Shown: piece after piece, positions 28,901 through 38,135 of the stretch
Numbering within the stretch: the stretch's first letter is position 1
Layout: each line of letters starts with the position of its first letter
Assembly (NCBI GenBank): GCA_943787265.1
Contig: CALSLT010000022.1
Location: 124,001-188,000, forward strand
Length of the DNA: 64,000 bases
Source: an uncultured Planctomycetaceae bacterium
Lineage (GTDB): Bacteria > Planctomycetota > Planctomycetia > Planctomycetales > Planctomycetaceae
Direction of reading: 5' to 3'
Notes under the pieces: generated by a model
What the model was told of the DNA's origin: nothing
Database searches by the model: none
Seen by the model: the letters and a program-made list of their open reading frames with translations, nothing else
Position numbers and translations under genes: made by a program

Positions 28901-31900
28901 AACGGGCTCTTCAGAATTCAATGAAATCGCGTTGCGGGTTCGCTCTGCAATGCATCGGGCTGTTCGCGTTTCTTGCCGGCACGGCGATGGCTCAATCAAA
29001 ACAGCCGACTGCCGCAGACGAGCAGCCACCGATCGAGGTCAGGTCTACGTTTCCGCTCAGAAGCGGTATTTTCAATCCGACTCCTGAGGCCGTTGAAGCG
29101 ATGGTGGCTGCAGCGAGGCAGATTCATTTTTCCGTGGAGCTGGTGGTCGCCGATGTCGAAACCTTGAACTTCTGGATAGGAGCCCACCTCGATCAGATCG
29201 TGGAACTGTACCCGGATGTGGAAGATCGAGAGACGCCTGGTTACATCCACCCTGACATTCGGCAGTCTTTGTTTGCAACGCTAAGGAGCGATGCCGGAAC
29301 ATCGATTCTGACGACGCCTTCGCTCGTTACGAGCTGGGGACGGACTATTTCGTACAAGACAATCAGCCATGAGAATGAGGATTCGTTTTTCTCTCTCAGC
29401 TTGCGGCCCAAAGAAGTTGGTAAGGGAAAAATTGGGCTCGCTGTCACAACGCGTTTGCATCCTGATTCTGACGATACGCAAATCATCGGACCGGACGAGC
29501 TGAATTGGGATATTCAGTCACCAATGGATCACACGCTGATGTTTCCGATGGCTGACGTTGAACCAGCCAAGAAGATGTTTCTGCTTATTAAACCGAGCTT
29601 TGCTGGAACGGTCAGTCCGCACACAGATTCGCCATTCTTTGCGTCGCGAATCAATGGATTAAGCAATGCCGTCAGGCGGTCGTTGTTTGGGGCCGGTGCT
29701 GAGGTGGCGCAGGAAGATGGGACGAAAGACGCGGAGCGGTTAGAGACCAGCGACTCGCTATTTGTCGATTCTCAGGCCTCGCCGGTGCCTGTCTCCCGTG
29801 GTGGTGGTCAACCGGGGGCCGCCGAGGCTGCGGTTCTGCAGATGCTCGTCCTGGATGTGGACTCGAAGATCGCGAACAATGTGTTGTCGAAAACAAGAAC
29901 GTCCGAAGATGACGACAATCAGAGCGATGCTTCGCGGTTGCAGACTTCAAATCAGGAAAAGGCAGGCAAAGCAAAAGAGCCAAGGTCGACGTCTCGGGGC
30001 TTCACAATGGACGCGACGCTCGGGAAGCTGTTCGTTGCCGATTTAAGGAAGCAGGATGAGTCGTTCAGGGTTGTTTCCCGACCACAGGTTCGATCCTTGC
30101 TTGGTGTTGCTGCCGCATTGGAAGTTCGAGGCGGCATTGCTCCGAATCAGAAGGTTGCCGATGTCGGATCGCTGAACATTCACGTGACTCCAAAGAAGAT
30201 TGATGACGAACTTGTAGTTCGTACGTGGCTGAGCCTATCACAACTCGCAAAGCCATCGCCAGATTCAGATAGTAGTAGTGGGCCGAAGTTCGAAGCGGAG
30301 TCGACGGTCAAGTGTCCGCTCGGCAGCACTGCGGTGATGGTGCTGGGAAATGACGAAAGTGAGCGAGCAATTCTGATGCTTACCGACGTCGTGTCAGTTC
30401 AGCAGGTTCAGATTCAGCCACGCGTCGCGGTCCAGCAGCCAGTCGACGCTCCTGTAGTTTCGAAGAGCCCACGTCCCGCGAAGACGCCACTTCCGTATGC
30501 TACGGCTGAGATTCCAGAGACTCATGCAGATTTGGAAGTGATGCTTCAACGAAGTCAGTCGCTGATGACGCATTCTCCGATTTCTCGTTTTGCGACCTCG
30601 CATCCAAAGATCGTCGATGTTCAGCAGGAAGCTCCCAACATGATCAGCCTCCGTGGATTGAAGCCGGGGACAGCGACTGTGACGCTGTGGGTTGACGAGA
30701 GCCGTAACCCGGTGATCTACCGAGTGGAAGTTCCTGCCGATTCGGCGGTAGTTTCAGATTCTGCAGTGGTTCAGGCGAGCGGTGTTCAGCAATCGATTCC
30801 GAAGGATGCTCCAATGAGCGAAGTTCAGCAGGTGCTCGACGAAGTTCGAGAAATGCGGAAGCTGATTCAGGGGCTGCGTGACGACATGAGCCTGTTGCGA
30901 GATTCCGTAAAGCAACCAGAACAGAAAACTTCACAGAACGACGTCTGGATTCAGAAGGGCGACAGCCAGGTATTCACTCGAGGACGGAACATTATCCAGG
31001 TGTCCGGTCAAGACCCGGCAGTCATCGAGGTTCAGGCATTGGCTGCTGATCGGTTGCGACTTACTGGAAAGAAGCCAGGACGAACGGCGCTGAAGTGCCT
31101 GTTTGTCGGAGATGCAGTTCCGACGACCTTCACCGTTGAAGTCTTTGCTGCGGACCGTCGTTCGGCGACTAAACCTTTGGGACTTGTGCCTCGAGCCGCA
31201 GACCATCTTCCAGGAGAAAAAGTTTATCGAACGAATCCAACGAGAGAGCCTGTCGCCGTGCAACGCGGCCCTCAAGAAGTCAGCGATGACAACACATTTT
31301 CATTGACTGTTTCCAAACAGGGTGATTCGGCTCGACGACTTATCGAAGAGGCAATGAAGAAAGAAACGTCGATTGACATTGATGACGGGACGCTGCTGGA
31401 TGCGATCAGGCAGCTCCACGAAACGGCTGGAATCAACATTGCTGTCGACACGCGGGCACTCGAGGAAGAAGGCGTCTCGACGGACGCCAGAGTTTCGATA
31501 CACGTTGCCGGTGTCAGTCTGCGGTCGGTGCTTAAGCTACTTTTGTCGGAGCACAATCTCGCCGTTCTGATCGAAGATGAAGTTTTGAAAGTGACGAGTA
31601 AGCAGCGTGCGGCAGGTCGGCAGACCGTTGTGGCCTATCGTGTTGCGGAGTTTGTCGGTCAGGGGGCAGATGGCCAGGCAGATTTCGATGAGCTTATTTC
31701 ATTGATCACGACGGTCGTCGAGCCGGATTCGTGGCAGGAGGTTGGCGGCAACGGCTCTGTCGCCGCGAATTTACCCACCAGCGCGCTTGTGGTCAGGCAG
31801 ACGCAGGACGTTCATGAGCAAATTCAGCAGCTTCTTTCAGCACTGCGGAACTGGACGGAGACGGCGGGCGGAGATGCCGTGCTGCCTGCTCCAATCGCTG

Positions 31901-32085
31901 TCGGAGTCGATGAATTGGAAGGCGGTCGCTTTTCTGGGTTTACTCCGATTGAGAATGCACAACCGTCTTTGGGTGTTCCAGCGTCGCCCGTCGGTCCGAT
32001 ATCAACGGGCAATGATTCTTTGCCAGAACCAGCACGGCCCCCAGGAAACACAGGGGCGCCGATTGAATTGCCTCTGAAACGGTGA
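28897..32085 (+). CDS. large exported secretin-N-domain (pilus/T2SS-type) protein
   Basis: 1062 residues. It begins with a signal peptide (cleavage near residue 33, AMAQ). Regions seen: an N-terminal beta-rich part (about 35-260); two copies of a domain resembling the N-terminal domain of pilus secretins/RcpA (about 545-615, with PGTATVTLWV, and 685-755, with PGRTALKCLF); and an STN/secretin N0-N1-like module near residues 815-905 (LLDAIRQLHETAGINIAVD, then VSLRSVLKLLLSEHNLAVLIED). No secretin pore domain is visible. The ATG overlaps the stop of the M56 gene (ATGA), so it belongs to the same operon. The function is unknown; an envelope sensor or scaffold linked to the M56 relay is possible. 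Confidence 0.72.
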   Translation: MKRALQNSMKSRCGFALQCIGLFAFLAGTAMAQSKQPTAADEQPPIEVRSTFPLRSGIFNPTPEAVEAMVAAARQIHFSVELVVADVETLNFWIGAHLDQIVELYPDVEDRETPGYIHPDIRQSLFATLRSDAGTSILTTPSLVTSWGRTISYKTISHENEDSFFSLSLRPKEVGKGKIGLAVTTRLHPDSDDTQIIGPDELNWDIQSPMDHTLMFPMADVEPAKKMFLLIKPSFAGTVSPHTDSPFFASRINGLSNAVRRSLFGAGAEVAQEDGTKDAERLETSDSLFVDSQASPVPVSRGGGQPGAAEAAVLQMLVLDVDSKIANNVLSKTRTSEDDDNQSDASRLQTSNQEKAGKAKEPRSTSRGFTMDATLGKLFVADLRKQDESFRVVSRPQVRSLLGVAAALEVRGGIAPNQKVADVGSLNIHVTPKKIDDELVVRTWLSLSQLAKPSPDSDSSSGPKFEAESTVKCPLGSTAVMVLGNDESERAILMLTDVVSVQQVQIQPRVAVQQPVDAPVVSKSPRPAKTPLPYATAEIPETHADLEVMLQRSQSLMTHSPISRFATSHPKIVDVQQEAPNMISLRGLKPGTATVTLWVDESRNPVIYRVEVPADSAVVSDSAVVQASGVQQSIPKDAPMSEVQQVLDEVREMRKLIQGLRDDMSLLRDSVKQPEQKTSQNDVWIQKGDSQVFTRGRNIIQVSGQDPAVIEVQALAADRLRLTGKKPGRTALKCLFVGDAVPTTFTVEVFAADRRSATKPLGLVPRAADHLPGEKVYRTNPTREPVAVQRGPQEVSDDNTFSLTVSKQGDSARRLIEEAMKKETSIDIDDGTLLDAIRQLHETAGINIAVDTRALEEEGVSTDARVSIHVAGVSLRSVLKLLLSEHNLAVLIEDEVLKVTSKQRAAGRQTVVAYRVAEFVGQGADGQADFDELISLITTVVEPDSWQEVGGNGSVAANLPTSALVVRQTQDVHEQIQQLLSALRNWTETAGGDAVLPAPIAVGVDELEGGRFSGFTPIENAQPSLGVPASPVGPISTGNDSLPEPARPPGNTGAPIELPLKR

Positions 32086-32278
32086 GTCAACTGGGGAATT
32101 TTGTTTCGTCAGTCGGCTGTGAGTTTTGGCAAAGTCCAGTCAGATGGGCTGGGCAGTGATCGTCGAAAGTCATTCCCTGCTAATCGGTTGAAGATCGTGG
32201 GAGGCGTCGGTATCTTCCCCGCTTCTCTGGTCCTGCCTGTGGTGGGATTCCGATGAGAATCTATGCGTCGAACGTGCA

Positions 32279-32310
32279 TTGGAAGCACTCGGCAAATTAC
32301 ATAAGTGCTT
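32279..32310 (+). promoter_or_regulatory. possible promoter with inverted repeat upstream of rplY
   Basis: TTGGAA (32279-32284) and TAAGTG (32302-32307), 17 bases apart, lie about 30 bases before rplY. A 7-bp inverted repeat (AAGCACT 32283-32289, AGTGCTT 32304-32310) overlaps both elements and could be an operator or a hairpin at the RNA 5' end. Confidence 0.35.
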
Positions 32311-32336
32311 AACTGGTAAGATGATCGAGCATTAAA

Positions 32337-32960
32337 ATGGCTGACGAAGTTAAACTTGTTGCTGAGAAACGCGATCAAACTGGAACGTCACACTCCCGTC
32401 GACTGCGCTGGGAAGGCAAGGTTCCTGTGAATCTGTGTGGACTTGGTCAGGAAAGTCTTAGTCTGACCATTTCAGGGGACGACCTGAAGCCATTTGTCGT
32501 GTCGGGTTCACAAGTCTGTGACCTTGTCATTGATGGCACCGACCAGAAAGTGATCGTCAGAGAAGTGCAGTGGGATACTTTCCTGTTGCACATTCTGCAC
32601 GCCGATTTTCAACGAGTTGACCCTAATGCTCGGGTCGATCTTGAGATTCCAGTCGCCACTCGCGGGACGGTGAATGAAGGCGTTCTCGATCATGTCCTGC
32701 ACGAAGTTGGTGTTAATTGCCCGGTATTCAATATTCCCGATAAAGTCGAAGTTCGAATTGGGGCGTTGAAGATTGGTGACGAAGTCACAATCTCGGATCT
32801 TGCGTTTGACGGCGATTTGAAGTCAGTTCTTCCAGGTGAAACGGTCGTTCTTCGGATAACTGAGGCTCAGGACGTTGAGATTGTTCAGGAAGATGTAGGG
32901 GCTGCCGTCGAGCCGGAAGTCATCGGACGTAAGGCCGACGACGAAGAGGATGGCGAGTAG
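32337..32960 (+). CDS. rplY: large ribosomal subunit protein bL25 (Ctc form)
   Basis: 207 residues, the long general-stress (Ctc) form: an N-terminal bL25 5S-rRNA-binding domain (residues 1-95, with KRDQTGTSHSRRLRWEGKVP) and a C-terminal TL5-like beta domain (about 96-190), plus an acidic tail. It starts the information-processing operon; pth follows after 27 bases, the usual ctc-pth pair. Confidence 0.93.
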   Translation: MADEVKLVAEKRDQTGTSHSRRLRWEGKVPVNLCGLGQESLSLTISGDDLKPFVVSGSQVCDLVIDGTDQKVIVREVQWDTFLLHILHADFQRVDPNARVDLEIPVATRGTVNEGVLDHVLHEVGVNCPVFNIPDKVEVRIGALKIGDEVTISDLAFDGDLKSVLPGETVVLRITEAQDVEIVQEDVGAAVEPEVIGRKADDEEDGE

Positions 32961-32987
32961 TCTTCGGACTTCGCGGCAGGTTGAATA

Positions 32988-33683
32988 ATGAAGCTGATCG
33001 TGGGGCTCGGAAATCCCGGTCCTCGATATGACAAGACCCGACACAACATCGGGTTTGAAATACTGAATGCTTTTGCGGATCGACACTTTTTTCCCGCGGC
33101 GAAGTCGCGATTCGATGGGCTGGTAACAGACCACTCGGTAAATGGGGAGAAGGTCGTTCTGCTCGCTCCGCAGACTTATATGAATGCGAGCGGAAAGAGT
33201 GTTCGGCAGTGCGTTGATTTTTACAAAATTGCCCACGACGACGTGCTGGTTGTGGTTGATGATATGAACTTGGATGTCGGTCGGATGCGAGTTCGTGCAT
33301 CGGGCTCTGCGGGCGGTCAAAAAGGACTGGCCGACACAATTCGACATTTAGGTACGAATAAAGTTTCCCGACTAAGAGTGGGAGTAGGTCGTCCTCCGGG
33401 GCGAATGGCTGCAAGCGACTATGTCCTGCAGCGGTTTACTGAAACTGATCGGCCACTGGTTGATGTTTGTGTTCAGGAAGCCGTCGATGGATTAGAGATT
33501 TGGATCAAGGATGGGCTTGAGAAGGTGATGAACCTGCTCAATCCATCGAAAGAGCCAAAGCCTAAAAAACAACGAAACAAAAAAGGAAATGCTCAGCAGA
33601 GTGGCTCGGACGAATCGCCAATGGAAGGTGATTCGCCCACAACCCCATCCGGGCGGGAATCTGCTGGCGAAAGTTCGAACTGA
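32988..33683 (+). CDS. pth: peptidyl-tRNA hydrolase
   Basis: 231 residues. The N-terminus has VGLGNPGPRYDKTRHNIGFE with the catalytic His, then the Pth motifs PQTYMNASGKSV and DDMNLDVGRMRVR with the conserved Asp, and GSAGGQKGL. It releases peptides from stalled peptidyl-tRNAs. The C-terminal 45 residues are a Lys/Ser-rich extension beyond the roughly 190 residues of most Pth. Confidence 0.95.
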   Translation: MKLIVGLGNPGPRYDKTRHNIGFEILNAFADRHFFPAAKSRFDGLVTDHSVNGEKVVLLAPQTYMNASGKSVRQCVDFYKIAHDDVLVVVDDMNLDVGRMRVRASGSAGGQKGLADTIRHLGTNKVSRLRVGVGRPPGRMAASDYVLQRFTETDRPLVDVCVQEAVDGLEIWIKDGLEKVMNLLNPSKEPKPKKQRNKKGNAQQSGSDESPMEGDSPTTPSGRESAGESSN

Positions 33684-33729
33684 CACGATCTGGCATTAGC
33701 TGGAGTGTCGCATTGACAGGGGTAGAGTC

Positions 33730-34137
33730 TTGGCGATCAATCACTACGAAGGAATGTTCATTCTCGACAGCGGGCGTTTCGGAGCAAGTCCGGAAGCTGC
33801 CGCTTCAGAGGTTACTGGGATCATCGAAAAAGTTGGCGGAACGGTCTCTGCACACCGTCCGTGGCAGGATTCCAAGCTGGCGTACCCGATCAACGGGCAC
33901 CGTAAAGGGCTCTACTATCTTGCCTTTTTCACTGCCGAAAGCACGGCTGTGAATGAGATTAGCGGGATCGTCAAGCTTAATGACAACGTGTTGCGGCACC
34001 TTGTCCTTAGCCACGACAAAGGCCTGTACGACCAGATGGTCGAGATGGTCGGTGGCGAGGCATTTCGGGCGGTTGATCCTGATGCCGCGAGCGAAAAACC
34101 TGCGAAAGCAGAAGGTGAGAAGCCTGCAGACGGCTGA
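33730..34137 (+). CDS. rpsF: small ribosomal subunit protein bS6
   Basis: 135 residues in the open frame, with a TTG start (33730). The bS6 fold runs from NHYEGMFILDSG to about residue 105. The C-terminus is a Lys/Glu/Ala tail that stops at TGA 34135-34137. In the next frame the same type of tail (Glu/Ala-rich) continues to the stop at 34198, which suggests a one-base deletion near 34120-34137 and an original end at 34198. bS6 binds 16S rRNA with bS18; rpsR is not present in this operon. Confidence 0.9.
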   Translation: MAINHYEGMFILDSGRFGASPEAAASEVTGIIEKVGGTVSAHRPWQDSKLAYPINGHRKGLYYLAFFTAESTAVNEISGIVKLNDNVLRHLVLSHDKGLYDQMVEMVGGEAFRAVDPDAASEKPAKAEGEKPADG

Positions 34138-34266
34138 AGGCGACAAACCTGAAGCTGCTGCAGAAGGAGCTGAAGTCGAAGCGGCCGCAGCAGAATAGGC
34201 TACGACTGATTTGTCGCGGACGCTTTGGAGAATTCGCCTTATTGAACCTTGGGAGGATCACACGGA

Positions 34267-34770
34267 ATGGCTAGTTTCAATAAAGTCATCCTCATGGGTA
34301 ATTTGACTCGTGATCCAGAGGTTCGATACACACCTTCCGGCACAGCCGTTTCGGAAGTTGGTCTGGCGGTCAACCGAACGTGGTTCGACAAGCAAACGAA
34401 TCAAAAGAAGGAAGAGGTGACGTTCGTTGATGTGACCCTTTGGGGGCGTCAGGCGGAAGTTGCTGGTGAGTATCTGGGCAAGGGGCGAGGCGTTCTGATT
34501 GAGGGGCGTCTCCAGCTTGACCAGTGGGATGATAAAGAAACCGGCCAGAAACGTAGTAAGCTGCGAGTGGTCGGCGAAAGTATGACGATGCTGCCGGGGC
34601 GTGGGGACGGTGGTCCGCAACGCAGCGGAGGCGGGCAGAATTTCAATGCTGGTGGTGGAGCTCCAGCCGCGAACCCTGCACCTGCTCCGAATACGACAGC
34701 GAGTCCTGCCGGAGGCGGGTTTGAATCAGGCGGTGGAAGTGCTCCTCCGGACGACGATGTACCATTCTGA
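34267..34770 (+). CDS. ssb: single-stranded DNA-binding protein
   Basis: About 167 residues from ATG 34267, with GGAGG 11 bases upstream; a TTG six codons earlier is less likely. The OB-fold residues (KVILMGNLTRDPEVRYTPSG, WFDKQTNQKKEEVTFVDVTLWG, GVLIEGRLQLDQW) are complete. A Gly/Pro/Ala-rich linker leads to the acidic tip DDDVPF that binds partner replication proteins. It sits between rpsF and rplI, ahead of dnaB. Confidence 0.96.
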   Translation: MASFNKVILMGNLTRDPEVRYTPSGTAVSEVGLAVNRTWFDKQTNQKKEEVTFVDVTLWGRQAEVAGEYLGKGRGVLIEGRLQLDQWDDKETGQKRSKLRVVGESMTMLPGRGDGGPQRSGGGQNFNAGGGAPAANPAPAPNTTASPAGGGFESGGGSAPPDDDVPF

Positions 34771-34885
34771 TGTTTGAAACCGTGTCGGCCACTGGACGGC
34801 CACACTGCTGAATGCGACCTGCCGGGCAGGACCAAACGCTTCAGGCAAACAGAGACAATTCATTCAGATTAGAAGTGTAAGAGAC

Positions 34886-35395
34886 ATGCCCAGGAAAAAC
34901 CGAATCAAAGCGATCCCTGGTACTCGCCGACGAATGTCGGAGCTGCTACTCGCAGAGACTGTGCCGAACCTTGGAGCACAGGGCGAGATCGTTCGTGTTC
35001 GAGCAGGATTTGCTCGCAACTATCTTGTCCCACAGGGGCTGGCAACGCTCGCGACTGACGAAAACAAAGCAGCCGTCGAAGACCACAAGAAGGCTCAGGC
35101 AGCCGCCCGTAAGGATCAGGTCAAGAGCCTCAAAGAACTCGCCGATGCCGTTGGCAAGTACAGCGTGACTCTGGAAGCTCATGCCAACAAAGAAGGGCAT
35201 TTGTACGGGTCGATTCTGGCTGGCGATATCAGTGCTCAGTTGAAGGCTGCAAACTTCGCAATCGAACCAAATCAGGTTCGACTGGAAGGACCGTTGAAGG
35301 AAACAGGTATGTACACTGTCAAGGTACAGCTTGATCCGGAAGTTGAATCAGAAGTCAAAGTCTGGGTTGTTCCGAAAGCCGGAGCTGCCGAATAG
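34886..35395 (+). CDS. rplI: large ribosomal subunit protein bL9
   Basis: 169 residues. After a basic N-terminal extension (RKNRIKAIPGTRRR, about 17 residues) the bL9 N-domain begins with ELLLAETVPNLGAQGEIVRV and GFARNYLVPQGLA. The long connecting helix is Lys/Ala-rich, and the C-domain carries LYGSI. The short basic extension is not found in most bL9. A terminator follows at 35450. Confidence 0.94.
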   Translation: MPRKNRIKAIPGTRRRMSELLLAETVPNLGAQGEIVRVRAGFARNYLVPQGLATLATDENKAAVEDHKKAQAAARKDQVKSLKELADAVGKYSVTLEAHANKEGHLYGSILAGDISAQLKAANFAIEPNQVRLEGPLKETGMYTVKVQLDPEVESEVKVWVVPKAGAAE

Positions 35396-35449
35396 TTTTG
35401 ACGCAGGCTCTCACGACCGTGTGATGCCGGCCGAAGTTTTATAGAATCC

Positions 35450-35484
35450 CAGCCCGATCGCTCTTTTGCGGTCGGGCTGTTTTC
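35450..35484 (+). terminator. intrinsic terminator after rplI
   Basis: A 12-bp stem with one T-G pair (35450-35461 with 35468-35479) and 6-nt loop, followed by four T. It implies that dnaB depends on readthrough or a further promoter. Confidence 0.75.
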
Positions 35485-35593
35485 GTTCAGTCGTTGGGCA
35501 TTCCAACAATCTGCAGATGTACGAAGTTGCGGCGATTCGAACGCAGGTTTGGCTGTTAGTCTTCCTCAGGTTCTCTTTCGGAAACGGATTGGC

Positions 35594-36961
35594 ATGGATA
35601 ACCGGCGGACTCCTCGTGAATCGTTTACAGGCAAGCTGCCTCCGCAGAATCTCGAAGCGGAGCAGGGGGTGCTCGGCAGTATTTTGCTTTCACCCGAAGC
35701 GCTTGACGATGTTGTTGAGGTGCTGCGCCCGGACCACTTTTACAGCGAAGCCAATCAGAGAATCTTTGAAGCGATCATGCGCCTGCACGAACGCGGTGTG
35801 AAGGGCGATGCTGTTACGTTGAGCGAAGAGTTGGCTCGAAACGGCGATACGGAAGTCGTGGGCGGCGATCAGTACCTGATTCAGGTGCTTGAAGCGGTAC
35901 CGAACGCGGCTCATGCGAGGTACTACGCGGACATTGTTCGAGATCGATGGATTCAGCGAACGCTTGCCAATTCGTGCAACGAAATCCTCGGCGAGGTCTA
36001 CGACGGCGGGAAAGAGACGGAAGACGTCCTGGCCAGTGCCGAGCAACGGATCTTCTCGATTCTTGAGCAGCAGGAACATGTCGAGAAGATGAACCTGCAC
36101 GACATCCTGATCGACACTTTTGATCGGATTAATGCGAGGCTGGAGCAGACCGGAGACGTTACCGGACTGACCACAGGGTTTGCCGACCTCGACAAGCAGA
36201 TGAACGGCTTGCAGCCAACTGAACTGACAATCCTGGCGGCTCGGCCGAGTATGGGGAAAACTGCGCTCGTCTGTAACATTGCTGAGGGGGCTGCAGAATC
36301 GGGAGCGTCTATCCTGCTGTTCAGCCTGGAACAGTCAAAACTCGAATTGGCGGAACGACTTCTTTGTATCCGTGCCCGAGTCAACGGTCACCGCCTAAGG
36401 GCAGGGGACCTGGACGAGGTTGAGCAGGACCAGTTGATGGTTGCTTCTCAGGAACTCAGCGAGCTGAAAATCTTCATTGACGATGTTCCCGGTCGAACGA
36501 TGGCTCAGATTGGGGCAATCGCCCGTCGAATCAAGCGTCGTTGGGGGCTAGGTGCCATCATCATCGACTATCTTCAGCTCATCGAGCCGGAAGACAAGTC
36601 AGCTCCGCGTGAACAACAGATTGCGTTGATCAGTCGCCGATTGAAGTTCCTTTGTAAGGAAGTGGAAGCTCCGATCATTGCTTTGGCTCAGTTGAATCGT
36701 GGCGTCGAACTTCGAGAAGACAAGCGGCCGAGGCTCGCTGACCTTCGAGAAAGTGGATCGATCGAACAGGACGCCGACGTCGTGATGTTTCTTCATCGAC
36801 CGGCGGCCTACGATCCTGAGGATCGGCCGGGCGAAGCCGACCTCATCATTGCGAAGAATCGAAGTGGTCCGACAGGGCAGGTCACGCTGGCGTGGATCAG
36901 CGAGTCGATGAAGTTTGCTGACCTGACGCGCGTGCCCGATGAGATCGCGAATTCGTTTTAG
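35594..36961 (+). CDS. dnaB: replicative DNA helicase DnaB
   Basis: About 455 residues from ATG 35594. The N-terminal primase-interaction domain (PPQNLEAEQGVLGSILL) and the C-terminal RecA-like domain are complete, with Walker A (ARPSMGKTALV), Walker B (IIIDYLQLI), the QIALISRRLK segment and the C-terminal arginine-rich motif GSIEQDADVVMFLHR. It unwinds the replication fork. The open frame continues 15 codons upstream but the true start is at MDNRRTPRES, which leads straight into the conserved domain. Confidence 0.96.
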   Translation: MDNRRTPRESFTGKLPPQNLEAEQGVLGSILLSPEALDDVVEVLRPDHFYSEANQRIFEAIMRLHERGVKGDAVTLSEELARNGDTEVVGGDQYLIQVLEAVPNAAHARYYADIVRDRWIQRTLANSCNEILGEVYDGGKETEDVLASAEQRIFSILEQQEHVEKMNLHDILIDTFDRINARLEQTGDVTGLTTGFADLDKQMNGLQPTELTILAARPSMGKTALVCNIAEGAAESGASILLFSLEQSKLELAERLLCIRARVNGHRLRAGDLDEVEQDQLMVASQELSELKIFIDDVPGRTMAQIGAIARRIKRRWGLGAIIIDYLQLIEPEDKSAPREQQIALISRRLKFLCKEVEAPIIALAQLNRGVELREDKRPRLADLRESGSIEQDADVVMFLHRPAAYDPEDRPGEADLIIAKNRSGPTGQVTLAWISESMKFADLTRVPDEIANSF

Positions 36962-37003
36962 GCAGCTTTGCTGCTCCGCGTCGTTTTAGAGAAAGTGGAC
37001 ATT

Positions 37004-38064
37004 GTGACTCGTTCGATCCTCTCACTGACTCACGAAGAAATTGAGGCGTGGTGCCTCGAAATTGGTGAGAAGCGGTTTCGCGCGGATCAAATCCGGCGTT
37101 GGTTGTTTGAGAATCGGGCTGAGTCGTTTGATGCGATGCTCGACCTGTCGAAGGCGTTTCGGGAAAAGCTCAAAGAGTCGTTCACTCTGTTTTCGGCGGA
37201 AGTTGTTGCTCATCAAGTGGCGACTGACCTGACCGAGAAGTTGCTGCTGAAGATGCCGGGCGGTGATACGGTTGAGTGTGTGCTGATGCGCGAGCCCGAT
37301 CGGCGGACGATTTGCATTAGCACGCAAGTCGGCTGTGCGATGGGATGTGTTTTCTGCGCGAGCGGGATGCTCGGTTTGAAACGGAACCTCGGTCGGGAAG
37401 AGATTCTGGAGCAGATTCTGCGACTGGATCGGCTGCTCGATGATGATGAGCGGCTGACCAACATCGTGGTGATGGGGATTGGCGAGCCATTACAGAATCT
37501 TCCGACGTTGTTGCCCGTGCTGGACGACGTGACGAATCCGAAGGGGCTCGGTCTGAGTCCTCGTCGAATTACGATTTCGACGGTCGGACTTCCAGAGAAG
37601 ATTCGCGAGCTGGCGGCCGTCGGGAAACCGTACAACTTGGCCGTCTCGCTGCACGCGCCGACCGATCGAGCTTCGCGACTGAACTCGTCCCGGTCAACGA
37701 CAAGATCGGCGTCGCCGCGATTCTCGAAGCCACGGACGAGTACTTCGCAACGAGCGGCCGGCGTGTCACTTTTGAGTATGTGTTGCTTGGCGGTCTGAAT
37801 GATCAACCGGACCATGCCCATCAGCTTGCCGGACTGCTGAAGTCTCGGAATGCTCACGTGAATCTGATTCCGATGAATCGAGTTGAAACGCTGGAGTTTG
37901 ACGAGCCGTCCGCTTCTCGGACCTCGGAGTTCGTGTCAATTCTTGAGGAGCGGGGCGTCGCCGCGACCGTGCGGAAACGCAAAGGGGCGGACATCGATGC
38001 CGCCTGCGGCCAGCTTCGGCTCAAGGACGCTGCTTCGGATCAGATTTCGTTGGATGTCATCTGA
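37004..38064 (+). CDS. rlmN: 23S rRNA/tRNA adenine-C2 methyltransferase RlmN (frameshifted)
   Basis: The first frame (GTG start 37004) gives the N-terminal domain and the radical-SAM cluster CAMGCVFCASG, with GIGEPLQN and ISTVGLPEKI. At about 37670-37690 the frame is lost after LAVSLHAPTD. The next frame resumes with TELVPVNDKIG and continues through RVTFEYVLLGGLNDQ, NLIPMNRVE and the C-terminal KRKGADIDAACGQL to the stop at 38064. A single missing base restores a normal protein of about 353 residues. RlmN methylates A2503 of 23S rRNA and A37 of some tRNAs. It heads the block of frameshifted genes. Confidence 0.87.
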
Positions 38065-38135
38065 GATTTGCCTGAGCCGGTGAACTGCTCGTTCGCCAGT
38101 GAGACGTGAGCGGACTTCGTCAGGCCGAGCCTGAC

